Origin: Bacterioplanes sanyensis
GTDB lineage: Bacteria; Pseudomonadota; Gammaproteobacteria; Pseudomonadales; Oceanobacteraceae
Length of the DNA: 64,000 nt
Reading direction: 5' to 3'
Assembly: GCF_014652515.1 (NCBI RefSeq)
Contig: NZ_BMYY01000001.1
Location: forward strand, 552,822-616,821
The position numbers and the translations under genes were made by a program. Under the pieces are notes generated by a model, which searched no databases, was not told the DNA's origin, and saw only the letters and a program-made list of their open reading frames with translations. Positions within the stretch are counted from its first letter, which is position 1. Every line of letters starts with the position of its first letter. This document shows, in pieces, positions 37,530 through 45,094 of the stretch.

Positions 37530-39127
37530 GTATGCAGATGCAAACGGAACACGCTCATGAGCCACCAAGGGGTTGGATGCGTTGGTTGCTGACCACCAAT
37601 CATAAAGAAATCGGTAGCCTGTATTTGCTGTTTTCGCTGGCGATGTTGTTTGTTGGCGGCATTATGGCGTTGATTATCCGTGCTGAATTATTCCAGCCGG
37701 GTTTGCAGTTGATTCAGCCAGAATTCTTTAATCAGATGACTACTATGCATGGCTTGATCATGGTGTTTGGTGCCGTGATGCCAGCGTTTGTTGGGTTGGC
37801 CAACTGGATGATACCGCTGCAAATAGGCGCACCGGATATGGCGTTGCCGCGTTTGAATAATTTCAGCTTCTGGCTGTTGCCGATAGCGTTTGGTTTATTG
37901 TTGTCGACGTTATGGATGGAAGGCGGTGGCCCCAATTTTGGTTGGACGTTTTATGCACCACTTTCAACTACCTACGCGCCTCCGTCCACCAGTTTCTTTA
38001 TTTTATCCATTCATATTGCCGGCATTAGCTCGATATTGGGTGCCATTAATATCATTGCCACCATTTTTAATATGCGCACGCCAGGTATGCGTTTGATGGA
38101 TATGTCTCTGTTTGTCTGGACTTGGCTGATTACGGCATTTTTGCTGGTGGCTGTGATGCCGGTGTTGGCCGGTGTGGTGACCATGATGTTGTTGGATATT
38201 AACTTTGGCACCAGCTTTTTTAATGCCGCAGGTGGCGGTGACCCTGTGTTATTCCAGCACTTATTCTGGTTTTTTGGCCACCCAGAAGTGTACATCATGA
38301 TCCTGCCGGCCTTTGGCATTGTCTCTTTGATTGTACCGACGTTTGCTCGTAAGCGTTTATTTGGTTATCGCTCCATGGTTTATGCCACGGCTTCTATTGC
38401 GATACTGTCGTTTACTGTGTGGGCGCACCATATGTTCACTGTCGGGTTGCCACTTGCTGCGCAGCTATTCTTTATGTACATGACCATGCTGATTGCTGTA
38501 CCCACTGGGGTAAAAGTCTTCAACTGGATAGCCACTTTGTTCCGTGGGTCCATTAGCTTTGAAGTGCCTATGCTGTTCGCCTTGGCGTTTATAGTGCAGT
38601 TTACAATTGGTGGGCTGTCGGGTGTGATGCTGGCTATTGTTCCGGCGGATTATCAGTATCACGATACCTATTTTGTGGTGGCACATTTCCATTATGTGCT
38701 GGTGCCAGGCGCGCTTTTTGCCATCATTGCCGGTGTTTATTATTGGCTGCCGAAATGGACGGGGTTTTACCCCAGTGAAAGTCTTGGCAAGTTGCACTTC
38801 TGGCTATCTGTGATCGGGGTTAACCTGACTTTCTTCCCCATGCATTTCTCTGGCCTGGCGGGCATGCCACGCCGCATACCAGATTACGCTTTGCAGTTTG
38901 CCGACTTTAATATGGTGTCGTCTCTAGGGGCCTTTATTTTTGGTCTATCGCAGATACTGCTACTGATTGTGATTTATCGCTGTGTCAAAGGCGGCAAGCC
39001 TGCGCCAGCGAAACCATGGGAAGGTGCAGAAGGTTTAGAATGGACGGTGCCCAGCCCAGCGCCACTGCATACCTTTGAGCAGCCGCCCGTGTTTGATCCA
39101 CAACGTGACTCGCCCAGTCGCGCGTGA
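37526..39127 (+). CDS. coxA: Cytochrome c oxidase subunit I
   Basis: A 533-residue heme-copper oxidase subunit I with 12 membrane helices. The heme a ligand lies in MTTMHGLIMVFGAVMP, the CuB site and the His-Tyr cross-link in WFFGHPEVYIMILPAFG, and the remaining CuB histidines in VWAHHMFTVGLP; the high-spin heme ligand is in YFVVAHFHYVLVPG. It is an A-type enzyme by the helix VI tyrosine. The ATG at 37526 overlaps the coxB stop; an alternative ATG at 37532 has better spacing (8 nt) from GGGGAG. Confidence 0.97.
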   Translation: MSMQMQTEHAHEPPRGWMRWLLTTNHKEIGSLYLLFSLAMLFVGGIMALIIRAELFQPGLQLIQPEFFNQMTTMHGLIMVFGAVMPAFVGLANWMIPLQIGAPDMALPRLNNFSFWLLPIAFGLLLSTLWMEGGGPNFGWTFYAPLSTTYAPPSTSFFILSIHIAGISSILGAINIIATIFNMRTPGMRLMDMSLFVWTWLITAFLLVAVMPVLAGVVTMMLLDINFGTSFFNAAGGGDPVLFQHLFWFFGHPEVYIMILPAFGIVSLIVPTFARKRLFGYRSMVYATASIAILSFTVWAHHMFTVGLPLAAQLFFMYMTMLIAVPTGVKVFNWIATLFRGSISFEVPMLFALAFIVQFTIGGLSGVMLAIVPADYQYHDTYFVVAHFHYVLVPGALFAIIAGVYYWLPKWTGFYPSESLGKLHFWLSVIGVNLTFFPMHFSGLAGMPRRIPDYALQFADFNMVSSLGAFIFGLSQILLLIVIYRCVKGGKPAPAKPWEGAEGLEWTVPSPAPLHTFEQPPVFDPQRDSPSRA

Positions 39128-39135
39128 GGTGAATC

Positions 39136-39699
39136 ATGAGCGAGCAGCAGCGTGGAGTTCGTAAAACACTGTGGCAGTTATCTGGTCTGTTAGTGCTGAT
39201 GGTGATCTTTACCATCGCCTTGGTGCCACTTTACGACGTATTTTGTGAAGTCACCGGTCTTAACGGTAAACCCAGAAGGGTCGATGATGCAGCCTTGCAG
39301 GCTGCTCTAAGTCGCTCTCAGCAAAGGCCGCTTCAGATGCAGTTCGTAACCCGAGTTGGGCAAGGTCTGCCGGTACAGTTTCGATCGCAGCAGGCAGCGC
39401 AGCGGCCGGTCGTCGGCGGTCGCAATCAAACGCATTTTACCTTTGAAAATCAGAGTGACACTGATTTGTTGGTGCGCACGGTCCCTAGTATCAGCCCACC
39501 TGAAGCCAGCCCTCATATTTTGAAAATCGAATGCTTCTGTTTTCAGGAAATGGTGCTGAAAGCGGGCGAGAAAAAACAGGTGGGCTTGATGTATTTAGTC
39601 GGGGCCAAGCTGCCTGATCATGTGGCTGCGGTCACCCTTTCGTATACGGTCTATCCGGTTGCTGACGCGCCGGCTGTGGCTGAGGAGGCATCTTTATGA
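39136..39699 (+). CDS. ctaG: Cytochrome c oxidase assembly protein, CuB insertion
   Basis: A 187-residue Cox11/CtaG protein: one N-terminal membrane helix (about 14-34) and a periplasmic Ig-like domain. The copper-binding motif KIECFCFQEM is intact, as are VPLYDVFCEVTGLNG and EKKQVGLMYLV. It delivers copper to the CuB site of subunit I. It is 8 bp downstream of coxA and overlaps coxC by 4 bp. Confidence 0.96.
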   Translation: MSEQQRGVRKTLWQLSGLLVLMVIFTIALVPLYDVFCEVTGLNGKPRRVDDAALQAALSRSQQRPLQMQFVTRVGQGLPVQFRSQQAAQRPVVGGRNQTHFTFENQSDTDLLVRTVPSISPPEASPHILKIECFCFQEMVLKAGEKKQVGLMYLVGAKLPDHVAAVTLSYTVYPVADAPAVAEEASL

Positions 39700-40553
39700 G
39701 CGGTTCTTATTATGTACCAGCGGCCAGTCATTGGCCAATTGCTGCTGTGGTTGCCATTGCCTTGATGGCCGTGGGAGCTGGCAATGAGCTGGCCTATGGG
39801 CGCGGCGGCATGCTGCTGGTATTCGGTTTGCTCGGCATTATGTGGGTGATTTTTCACTGGTTTGCCGATGTCGTGCGTGAATCTCGGGCAGGCTTGTACG
39901 ATGAGCAAATGGATCGCTCTTTTCGCCAAGGGATGGGCTGGTTTATTTTTTCTGAAGTCATGTTTTTTGCTGCTTTTTTTGGCACGCTGTTTTATGTGCG
40001 TGCTTTTGCTCTGCCTTGGTTGGACGGAGAAGGGGCTAAGGGCATTACCGCCTTATTGTGGCCAGATTTCACAGCAAGCTGGCCCTTGATGTCACCGCCA
40101 TCGTCAGAAGTGAAGGGGCCAACGGGCACCGTCGACCCTTGGCATTTGCCGCTGATTAACACCGTGCTACTGATTAGTTCTAGTGTGACGCTGACCTTGG
40201 CGCATCATGCGCTGAAGGTTGATAAGCGCTTCACCTGCTTAAACTGGTTGGGTCTGACTCTGGTATTAGGTGCGGTGTTTCTGGTGGTACAGGGCATTGA
40301 ATATGTAGAAGCCTACCAGCAGCTGGGGTTGACACTGCAGGCGGGTATTTATGGCGGAACTTTCTTTTTGCTCACTGGCTTTCACGGTATTCACGTTACC
40401 TTGGGCGCAATTATTTTGGCCGTGATGTGGCTACGGCTGATGAACGGGCACTTTTCCGGCCATCAGCATTTTGGTTTTGAGGCGGCGGCGTGGTATTGGC
40501 ATTTTGTCGATGTGGTTTGGATCGGCCTGTTCTTATTTGTGTATGTTTTTTAA
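39696..40553 (+). CDS. coxC: Cytochrome c oxidase subunit III
   Basis: A 285-residue membrane protein with seven expected helices. Family segments include YYVPAASHWPI at the start, GWFIFSEVMFFAAFFGTLFYVR, the HHALKVDK region and GFHGIHVTLGAIILAVMWLRL with WYWHFVDVVWIGLFLFVYVF at the end. It is the third structural subunit and follows ctaG with a 4-bp overlap. Confidence 0.97.
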   Translation: MSGSYYVPAASHWPIAAVVAIALMAVGAGNELAYGRGGMLLVFGLLGIMWVIFHWFADVVRESRAGLYDEQMDRSFRQGMGWFIFSEVMFFAAFFGTLFYVRAFALPWLDGEGAKGITALLWPDFTASWPLMSPPSSEVKGPTGTVDPWHLPLINTVLLISSSVTLTLAHHALKVDKRFTCLNWLGLTLVLGAVFLVVQGIEYVEAYQQLGLTLQAGIYGGTFFLLTGFHGIHVTLGAIILAVMWLRLMNGHFSGHQHFGFEAAAWYWHFVDVVWIGLFLFVYVF

Positions 40554-40556
40554 AAA

Positions 40557-40742
40557 TTACAGCTGGCCGCTGCTAAAGCCATAAATAAGCGTTATCACCA
40601 GCAGCACAGCACAACCAATGCGCCATTTCAGCGAGGTTAACAGGCGCTTTGATTGACCATTGTCACGCAGTAAAAAGCCGGCGCCAGCCATTAGGCTGGC
40701 CAACATAATAAGGAATAAAACGGCGATGATGGCATGTAACAA
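40557..40742 (-). CDS. Small twin-TM protein, DUF2909-like
   Basis: A 61-residue protein with two membrane helices (about 4-24 and 42-58) and a short basic loop (RDNGQSKRLLTSLKWR). It matches the small DUF2909 proteins found at this position in Pseudomonas cox clusters. It is on the opposite strand to the operon, with its stop 3 bp beyond coxC. Function is unknown; oxidase association is only suggested by conserved position. Confidence 0.7.
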   Translation of the reverse strand: MLHAIIAVLFLIMLASLMAGAGFLLRDNGQSKRLLTSLKWRIGCAVLLVITLIYGFSSGQL

Positions 40743-40763
40743 AATATCGTCCTTTTTAATTCA

Positions 40764-41507
40764 ATGGCTGTCACAGTAGGCATGACGGTGTTTTTGGGGT
40801 CAAGCCCAGCGCAGCGTATTTGGCCTATCGGTCGCTATCTTTGGTATCTGTTTTGGTGCTCGTTGCTGGCGCTGGGTTTGGTGTTGGCTCATTGGCAATA
40901 TCAGCGCGCCGCCGACAAGCGTCAATTGCAATCTCATGCCGACATATGGCGGCCCGATCAAGCCGCGCAAAGCCAGCCGTCTTCTGGGCAAGCAATCGAG
41001 ATTCAGGGGCACTGGTTGTTGCAGCACAGTTACTGGCTAGATAACCGCCAATATCAAGGCGCGGTGGGCGTTGCATTAATTACACCTTTGATTAACACGC
41101 AGGGCGAAGTGTTTTTGGTGGATCGTGGCTTTGAGGCCACGGGTGGGCATCGCCAAAGCTTAGCATTACCAGCGGAAGGTCCATCAGAGCTGGTAACTGT
41201 TCGAGGCATTTGGCAATCCTGGCAGAGCAAGCAGCCTCTGGTATTGGGGCAGTTGCAGGAGGGGAATCGACTGCAGGCTTTACTGGCGCAAGACTGGCAG
41301 CAGCGTTTGCATCCTTTAGAGCTGGCTTATCTGGGGGTGCTGCATCAGCACAATGGCACCCGACCAGCATGGTGGCAGCCGCTTGCTATGCCACCGGAGA
41401 GGCATCTGGGTTATGCGATGCAGTGGCTATTGCTGGCACTGCTGGCGGCATTGATGGCGTTGATGGCGGATCCATGGAGGAAAGCAAAATGTGGCGACCA
41501 AGAATAA
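40764..41507 (+). CDS. SURF1-family oxidase assembly protein
   Basis: A 247-residue SURF1 protein with membrane helices near both ends (about 25-45 and 220-238) and a periplasmic domain between. Typical stretches are LGLVLAHWQYQRAADKRQL, LDNRQYQGAVGVALITPL and VFLVDRGFE. SURF1 helps insert heme a into subunit I. The 5' region overlaps nothing; its 3' end overlaps the next gene by 19 bp. Confidence 0.9.
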   Translation: MAVTVGMTVFLGSSPAQRIWPIGRYLWYLFWCSLLALGLVLAHWQYQRAADKRQLQSHADIWRPDQAAQSQPSSGQAIEIQGHWLLQHSYWLDNRQYQGAVGVALITPLINTQGEVFLVDRGFEATGGHRQSLALPAEGPSELVTVRGIWQSWQSKQPLVLGQLQEGNRLQALLAQDWQQRLHPLELAYLGVLHQHNGTRPAWWQPLAMPPERHLGYAMQWLLLALLAALMALMADPWRKAKCGDQE

Positions 41508-41995
41508 AGCTGTTGCTGTTGCTACTGGTGTTGGCAGCGCCGGTTCCGGTGGCTTGGGCCATGTGGCATTGGCAGTGGATGGTGCCTGATGGTGTGGGAG
41601 TGGAGGCTCTGGTGCAGCCGCAAATCGCGCCGCTCACCCAGTGGTTGCCAGAATTTGGCGATGAGCACCAAGCGGATTTTTATTTGCTGCTAAATTGCCA
41701 GCAGCAGTGCCCGGCTGAGCGCATTTGGCGTATTCATAGGGCGTTGGGTCGCGATGCTGAGCGGGTGTGGCGCTGGCGTGTGGGCGAAACGCTGTCGCAG
41801 TCTGGGCTTCCGGGTGAATCCCTAAAAGCGGTGCCGGCGCCGTTTAAGGCCCCGTTAGCGCTTGCCGATCACCAAGGTCGCATCGTGTTGCTGTTCCAAC
41901 ATCTAGATGACCGACAAATATTGCGCGATGTGCGCTACGTGCTCAAGCGCGTGCCTGCTAAGCCGGATTATTGGCTGGAGGATCAAGATGACTGA
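41489..41995 (+). CDS. Membrane-anchored hypothetical protein of the cox operon
   Basis: A 168-residue protein with one N-terminal membrane helix (LLLLLLVLAAPVPVAWAM) and a soluble, probably periplasmic part. It corresponds in position to the hypothetical gene between surf1 and ctaA in Pseudomonas clusters. LLNCQQQCPAE could be a CxxxC-like pair, which raises a copper or redox role without proving one. The ATG at 41489 follows GGAGG by 8 nt; a longer frame upstream is excluded because it runs inside surf1. It overlaps ctaA by 8 bp. Confidence 0.75.
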   Translation: MWRPRIKLLLLLLVLAAPVPVAWAMWHWQWMVPDGVGVEALVQPQIAPLTQWLPEFGDEHQADFYLLLNCQQQCPAERIWRIHRALGRDAERVWRWRVGETLSQSGLPGESLKAVPAPFKAPLALADHQGRIVLLFQHLDDRQILRDVRYVLKRVPAKPDYWLEDQDD

Positions 41996-43028
41996 TTCTG
42001 TTCGCACTATTCGCTCGCTGGCGTTAGGTGGCAGTGTTTTTTGCTTTGTGGTGGTGCTGGTGGGCGTGGCCACGCGCTTAATGGATGCTGGCTTGGGGTG
42101 TCCTGATTGGCCCGGTTGTTATGGTCGCTTAGTCGTGCCCGATGCCGAGACGGCCGCACGCTTTTCATCGCAGCCGTTAGAGCCGGTGAAGGCTTGGATG
42201 GAAATGATCCATCGCTATCTCGCCAGTTCGTTGGGGCTGCTGGCGCTGGTGGCGGTTGGCTTAGCTTGGCGGATTCGTCGCCAACAACCTTCGATTTTTC
42301 GTTGGGCCCTCGCTTTATTGCTGATGATGCTGCTTCAGGGCGCGTTTGGTGCCTGGACGGTGACGTTGCAGTTATGGCCTCAGGTCGTGACGGCGCACCT
42401 GCTGGGTGGACTCACTTGTTTGTCGTTGTTTGTCGCTCTGTATTGGTGCTGTAAGCGTACAGAGCCATCTGCTGCCAAGCTGAACCTGGCAGCCCGGCGC
42501 TCACTGCGTCGTCGTTTGGCTTTGCTGTTGTCGGTGTTGGTGCTGCAAGTTGCGCTGGGTGGATGGACGTCCAGCAACTACGCCGGCACCGGCTGCGTTG
42601 GCTTTCCGACTTGCAACGGTGAGTGGTGGCCAGCGATGGATATGTCGGAAGGTTTTCATATTACCCAATCCATTGGCCCGCATTATCTGTATGGCCAATT
42701 GCATGCTGAAGCACGCACGGCAATTCATTTTATGCATCGCCTTAATGCTGTGTTGTTGGGGGTGGTGTTGCTATTTGCCTGGCACGGCGCGCGCCGCTGT
42801 CACAGTCAGGCACAGCGTCCATTGGGTGTGATGATGGGGCTGTATGCATTGCAAATTGCACTGGCGATCATTCTGGTGACCCAAGGCATGCCGCTGTGGA
42901 TCGCTTTGGCGCATACGGCGGTGGCGGCAGGTTTGTTGGTGCTGGTGCTGTATGCCTGGCGTCAGGCGGGGCGGGTTTATGAAAGTCAGGATTGCTCTTT
43001 GGCAATGGCGGAGGTGACCTATGAATGA
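41988..43028 (+). CDS. ctaA: Heme A synthase
   Basis: A 346-residue COX15/CtaA protein with eight expected helices in two homologous halves. Heme-binding histidines occur in MIHRYLASSLGL, VVTAHLLGGLTC, FMHRLNAVLLG and ALAHTAVAAGLL. The GLGCPDWPGCYG motif (and a second CVGFPTCNG) is the cysteine-containing extracytoplasmic loop. It oxidises heme O to heme A. It starts at 41988 within the end of the preceding gene and overlaps cyoE by 8 bp. Confidence 0.95.
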   Translation: MTDSVRTIRSLALGGSVFCFVVVLVGVATRLMDAGLGCPDWPGCYGRLVVPDAETAARFSSQPLEPVKAWMEMIHRYLASSLGLLALVAVGLAWRIRRQQPSIFRWALALLLMMLLQGAFGAWTVTLQLWPQVVTAHLLGGLTCLSLFVALYWCCKRTEPSAAKLNLAARRSLRRRLALLLSVLVLQVALGGWTSSNYAGTGCVGFPTCNGEWWPAMDMSEGFHITQSIGPHYLYGQLHAEARTAIHFMHRLNAVLLGVVLLFAWHGARRCHSQAQRPLGVMMGLYALQIALAIILVTQGMPLWIALAHTAVAAGLLVLVLYAWRQAGRVYESQDCSLAMAEVTYE

Positions 43029-43932
43029 TTCGATGTTAGTGGTTCAGCGCCGCATTCGCTGGCGTGATTATTGGGAGTTAGGCAAGCCTCGGGTAGTCAT
43101 GGTGATGTTGGTATGCGCCTTGGTAGGGGCGTTATTAGCGCGACCAGGGCTGCCAGATGTAAGCCTGTTGCTGTTGGCTATGGTGGGCATCGGCCTTGCG
43201 TCCATGGGGGCGGCAGCGTTTAACCATTTGTTGGATCAGCGCTTCGATCGCCTGATGGTGCGCACCGCGCGCCGGCCTTTGGCGCAAGGCCGATTACACC
43301 CCTGGCAGGTGTTTGCTTACGCCAGTGCTTTGTCGGTGTTGGGGTTATGGCTGTTGGCGGTTTGGGTGAATGAGCTAACGGCGGCATTAACCGCGGCGTC
43401 ATTGTTGGGGTACGCGCTGATTTATACCGCCTTTTTAAAACACGCGACGCCACAAAATATCACCATCGGCGGTCTGGCAGGGGCGGCACCACCGCTGTTG
43501 GGCTGGACAGCGGTCAGTGGTCAGCTCGAAGGCGATGCCATCTTATTGGTGTTGATTATCTTTGCTTGGACGCCATCGCATTTTTGGGTGCTGGCGATTC
43601 ATAAGCATGAGGAGTATCGCCGTGCGGGTGTGCCCATGCTGCCGGTAACGCACGGCTTGGCGTTCACACGTTTGCAGGTATGGCTGTATGCCTGGCTGAC
43701 GGTGGCGGCGACGCTGATGCCGTTTGTAACCGGCATGAGTGGCTGGATTTATCTGGCCGCGGTGCTGTTACTCAATGCCCGCTGGCTGTGGTTTAACGGG
43801 CGGGTATTTTATCGCCCGCAAGACACAGATGTGCCGATGCAGGCGTTCTGGTTTTCAATTCGCTACCTTCTCTGGCTGTTCGCGGCTTTGTTGTTGGACC
43901 ACTTTGTGGCGCTGGCCTTGATGGGGCGTTGA
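43021..43932 (+). CDS. cyoE: Protoheme IX farnesyltransferase (heme O synthase)
   Basis: A 303-residue UbiA-superfamily membrane prenyltransferase. The catalytic aspartate motif is NHLLDQRFDRLMVRTARRPL, and the second motif is AIHKHEEYRRAGVPMLPV. It makes heme O from heme B and farnesyl diphosphate, feeding ctaA. It is the last gene of the operon. A SCO1/SenC gene, which often follows here, is absent. Its last 78 bp overlap the opposite-strand acyltransferase gene. Confidence 0.96.
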   Translation: MNDSMLVVQRRIRWRDYWELGKPRVVMVMLVCALVGALLARPGLPDVSLLLLAMVGIGLASMGAAAFNHLLDQRFDRLMVRTARRPLAQGRLHPWQVFAYASALSVLGLWLLAVWVNELTAALTAASLLGYALIYTAFLKHATPQNITIGGLAGAAPPLLGWTAVSGQLEGDAILLVLIIFAWTPSHFWVLAIHKHEEYRRAGVPMLPVTHGLAFTRLQVWLYAWLTVAATLMPFVTGMSGWIYLAAVLLLNARWLWFNGRVFYRPQDTDVPMQAFWFSIRYLLWLFAALLLDHFVALALMGR

Positions 43933-44829
43933 CTCTAACAGGCGTCCGATTTGGGCGTCTTTTTTCTTCCAAATTTGTGATGTCCATTGCTGCATTTCAG
44001 CGCGCAATGCCGCGTCGTTTTGGTAGTCGCCCTGGCTGAAATGCGCAGGAATAGGCAACTCTTCAATCGCTACTATTACCTGACCAACGCGGCCGCACAT
44101 TAAATCCCAGAACGAGGGGGTGCCATCTGGATAGGCAATGGTGACGTTGGTCAGCGCATCGAAGCGCTCGCCTAACGATTGAATGGCAAAGGCTAGGCCG
44201 CCGGTTTTGGGTTTTAATAAGTGGCGATAGGGCGATTGTTGTTGGCTGTGCTTGGCCGGTGTCAGTCGTGTTCCTTCTAGAAAGTTCATCACACTGGTGG
44301 GCGTGCGTGAAAACTTCTGGCAGGCGCGCTGAGTTTCTATCAAATCTTGGCCGACTTTCTCCGGGTGCTTGCGCAAATACTCTTTGGAATAGCGGCGCAT
44401 AAAGGGGAAATCCAGCGCCCACCAAGCCTGCCCGACAATGGGGAGGTAGCCTAATTCATGTTTGATAAAAAACTTCAGCAGCGGTGCTTTGCCAAGATAA
44501 ACCTGATACAAGGCAAATATATCGACCCAGCTCTGGTGATTGGCGGTAATCAAATACCAATGATTGGCGCTGCTGCGCTCTAGGCCACGAATGTCCCACT
44601 GCACTTTGGCGACGTGATTGCTCCACCACAATATGCCTCGAATCCACAGGCTGGCGATGGCCACAATGGCTGGGTCGGCAATGCGTTCACGCAGCGGCGG
44701 CAGCAGGATTTTTACCGCGATCATCAAATACAAAAACACGCCGAGAAACACGGTGTGTGCCAGTAATGCTATGCCGCTCAGCAGGCCGAGCCAGGCAGAG
44801 CCACGATGAGGTACAGATGCGTTGGCCAT
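43855..44829 (-). CDS. Inner-membrane 1-acylglycerol-3-phosphate acyltransferase-like (PlsC/YihG family)
   Basis: A 324-residue acyltransferase with N-terminal membrane helices (about 10-45). The catalytic block is TANHQSWVDIFAL (HX4D), followed by FIKHELGYLPIVGQAWWALDFPFMRR and NFLEGTRLTPAK with the glycerophosphate-binding EGTR. It resembles the YihG-type acyltransferases of phospholipid metabolism. The ATG at 44829 (MANASVPH) is the best start. The C-terminal tail after IWKKKDAQ (STPHQGQRHKVVQQQ and on) lies antisense to the end of cyoE and looks like an extension gained by loss of an earlier stop. Confidence 0.85.
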   Translation of the reverse strand: MANASVPHRGSAWLGLLSGIALLAHTVFLGVFLYLMIAVKILLPPLRERIADPAIVAIASLWIRGILWWSNHVAKVQWDIRGLERSSANHWYLITANHQSWVDIFALYQVYLGKAPLLKFFIKHELGYLPIVGQAWWALDFPFMRRYSKEYLRKHPEKVGQDLIETQRACQKFSRTPTSVMNFLEGTRLTPAKHSQQQSPYRHLLKPKTGGLAFAIQSLGERFDALTNVTIAYPDGTPSFWDLMCGRVGQVIVAIEELPIPAHFSQGDYQNDAALRAEMQQWTSQIWKKKDAQIGRLLESTPHQGQRHKVVQQQSREQPEKVAN

Positions 44830-45050
44830 TGCAGAATCATCCTGTGATAAACCAAAGGTGGATACTACTGTTTTTTGGCTGCAGATCAATTTAAGTGGGG
44901 GCTTTAAAACGCCATTTTGCTTACTGGCTGGCAGAAAAATCAGCGCTGCTGGGAGTTGGCCTGGGACACAATGTGAGCTGTTATTGGGTTACTGTGTCGC
45001 CTCTGGAGTGCAGAAAGACCGATCCCGTGCAGGGGGCAAATATCGGGCAC

Positions 45051-45074
45051 AAAAAACCCGGCCGTAGCCGGGTT
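45051..45074 (-). terminator. Rho-independent terminator of acnB
   Basis: Minus-strand stem AACCCGGC/GCCGGGTT with a 4-nt loop, followed by a run of T. It sits 20 bp beyond the acnB stop. The rest of the gap to the acyltransferase (44830-45050) shows no gene. Confidence 0.92.
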
Positions 45075-45094
45075 CATGGTCGAGCTGTCAGCGC

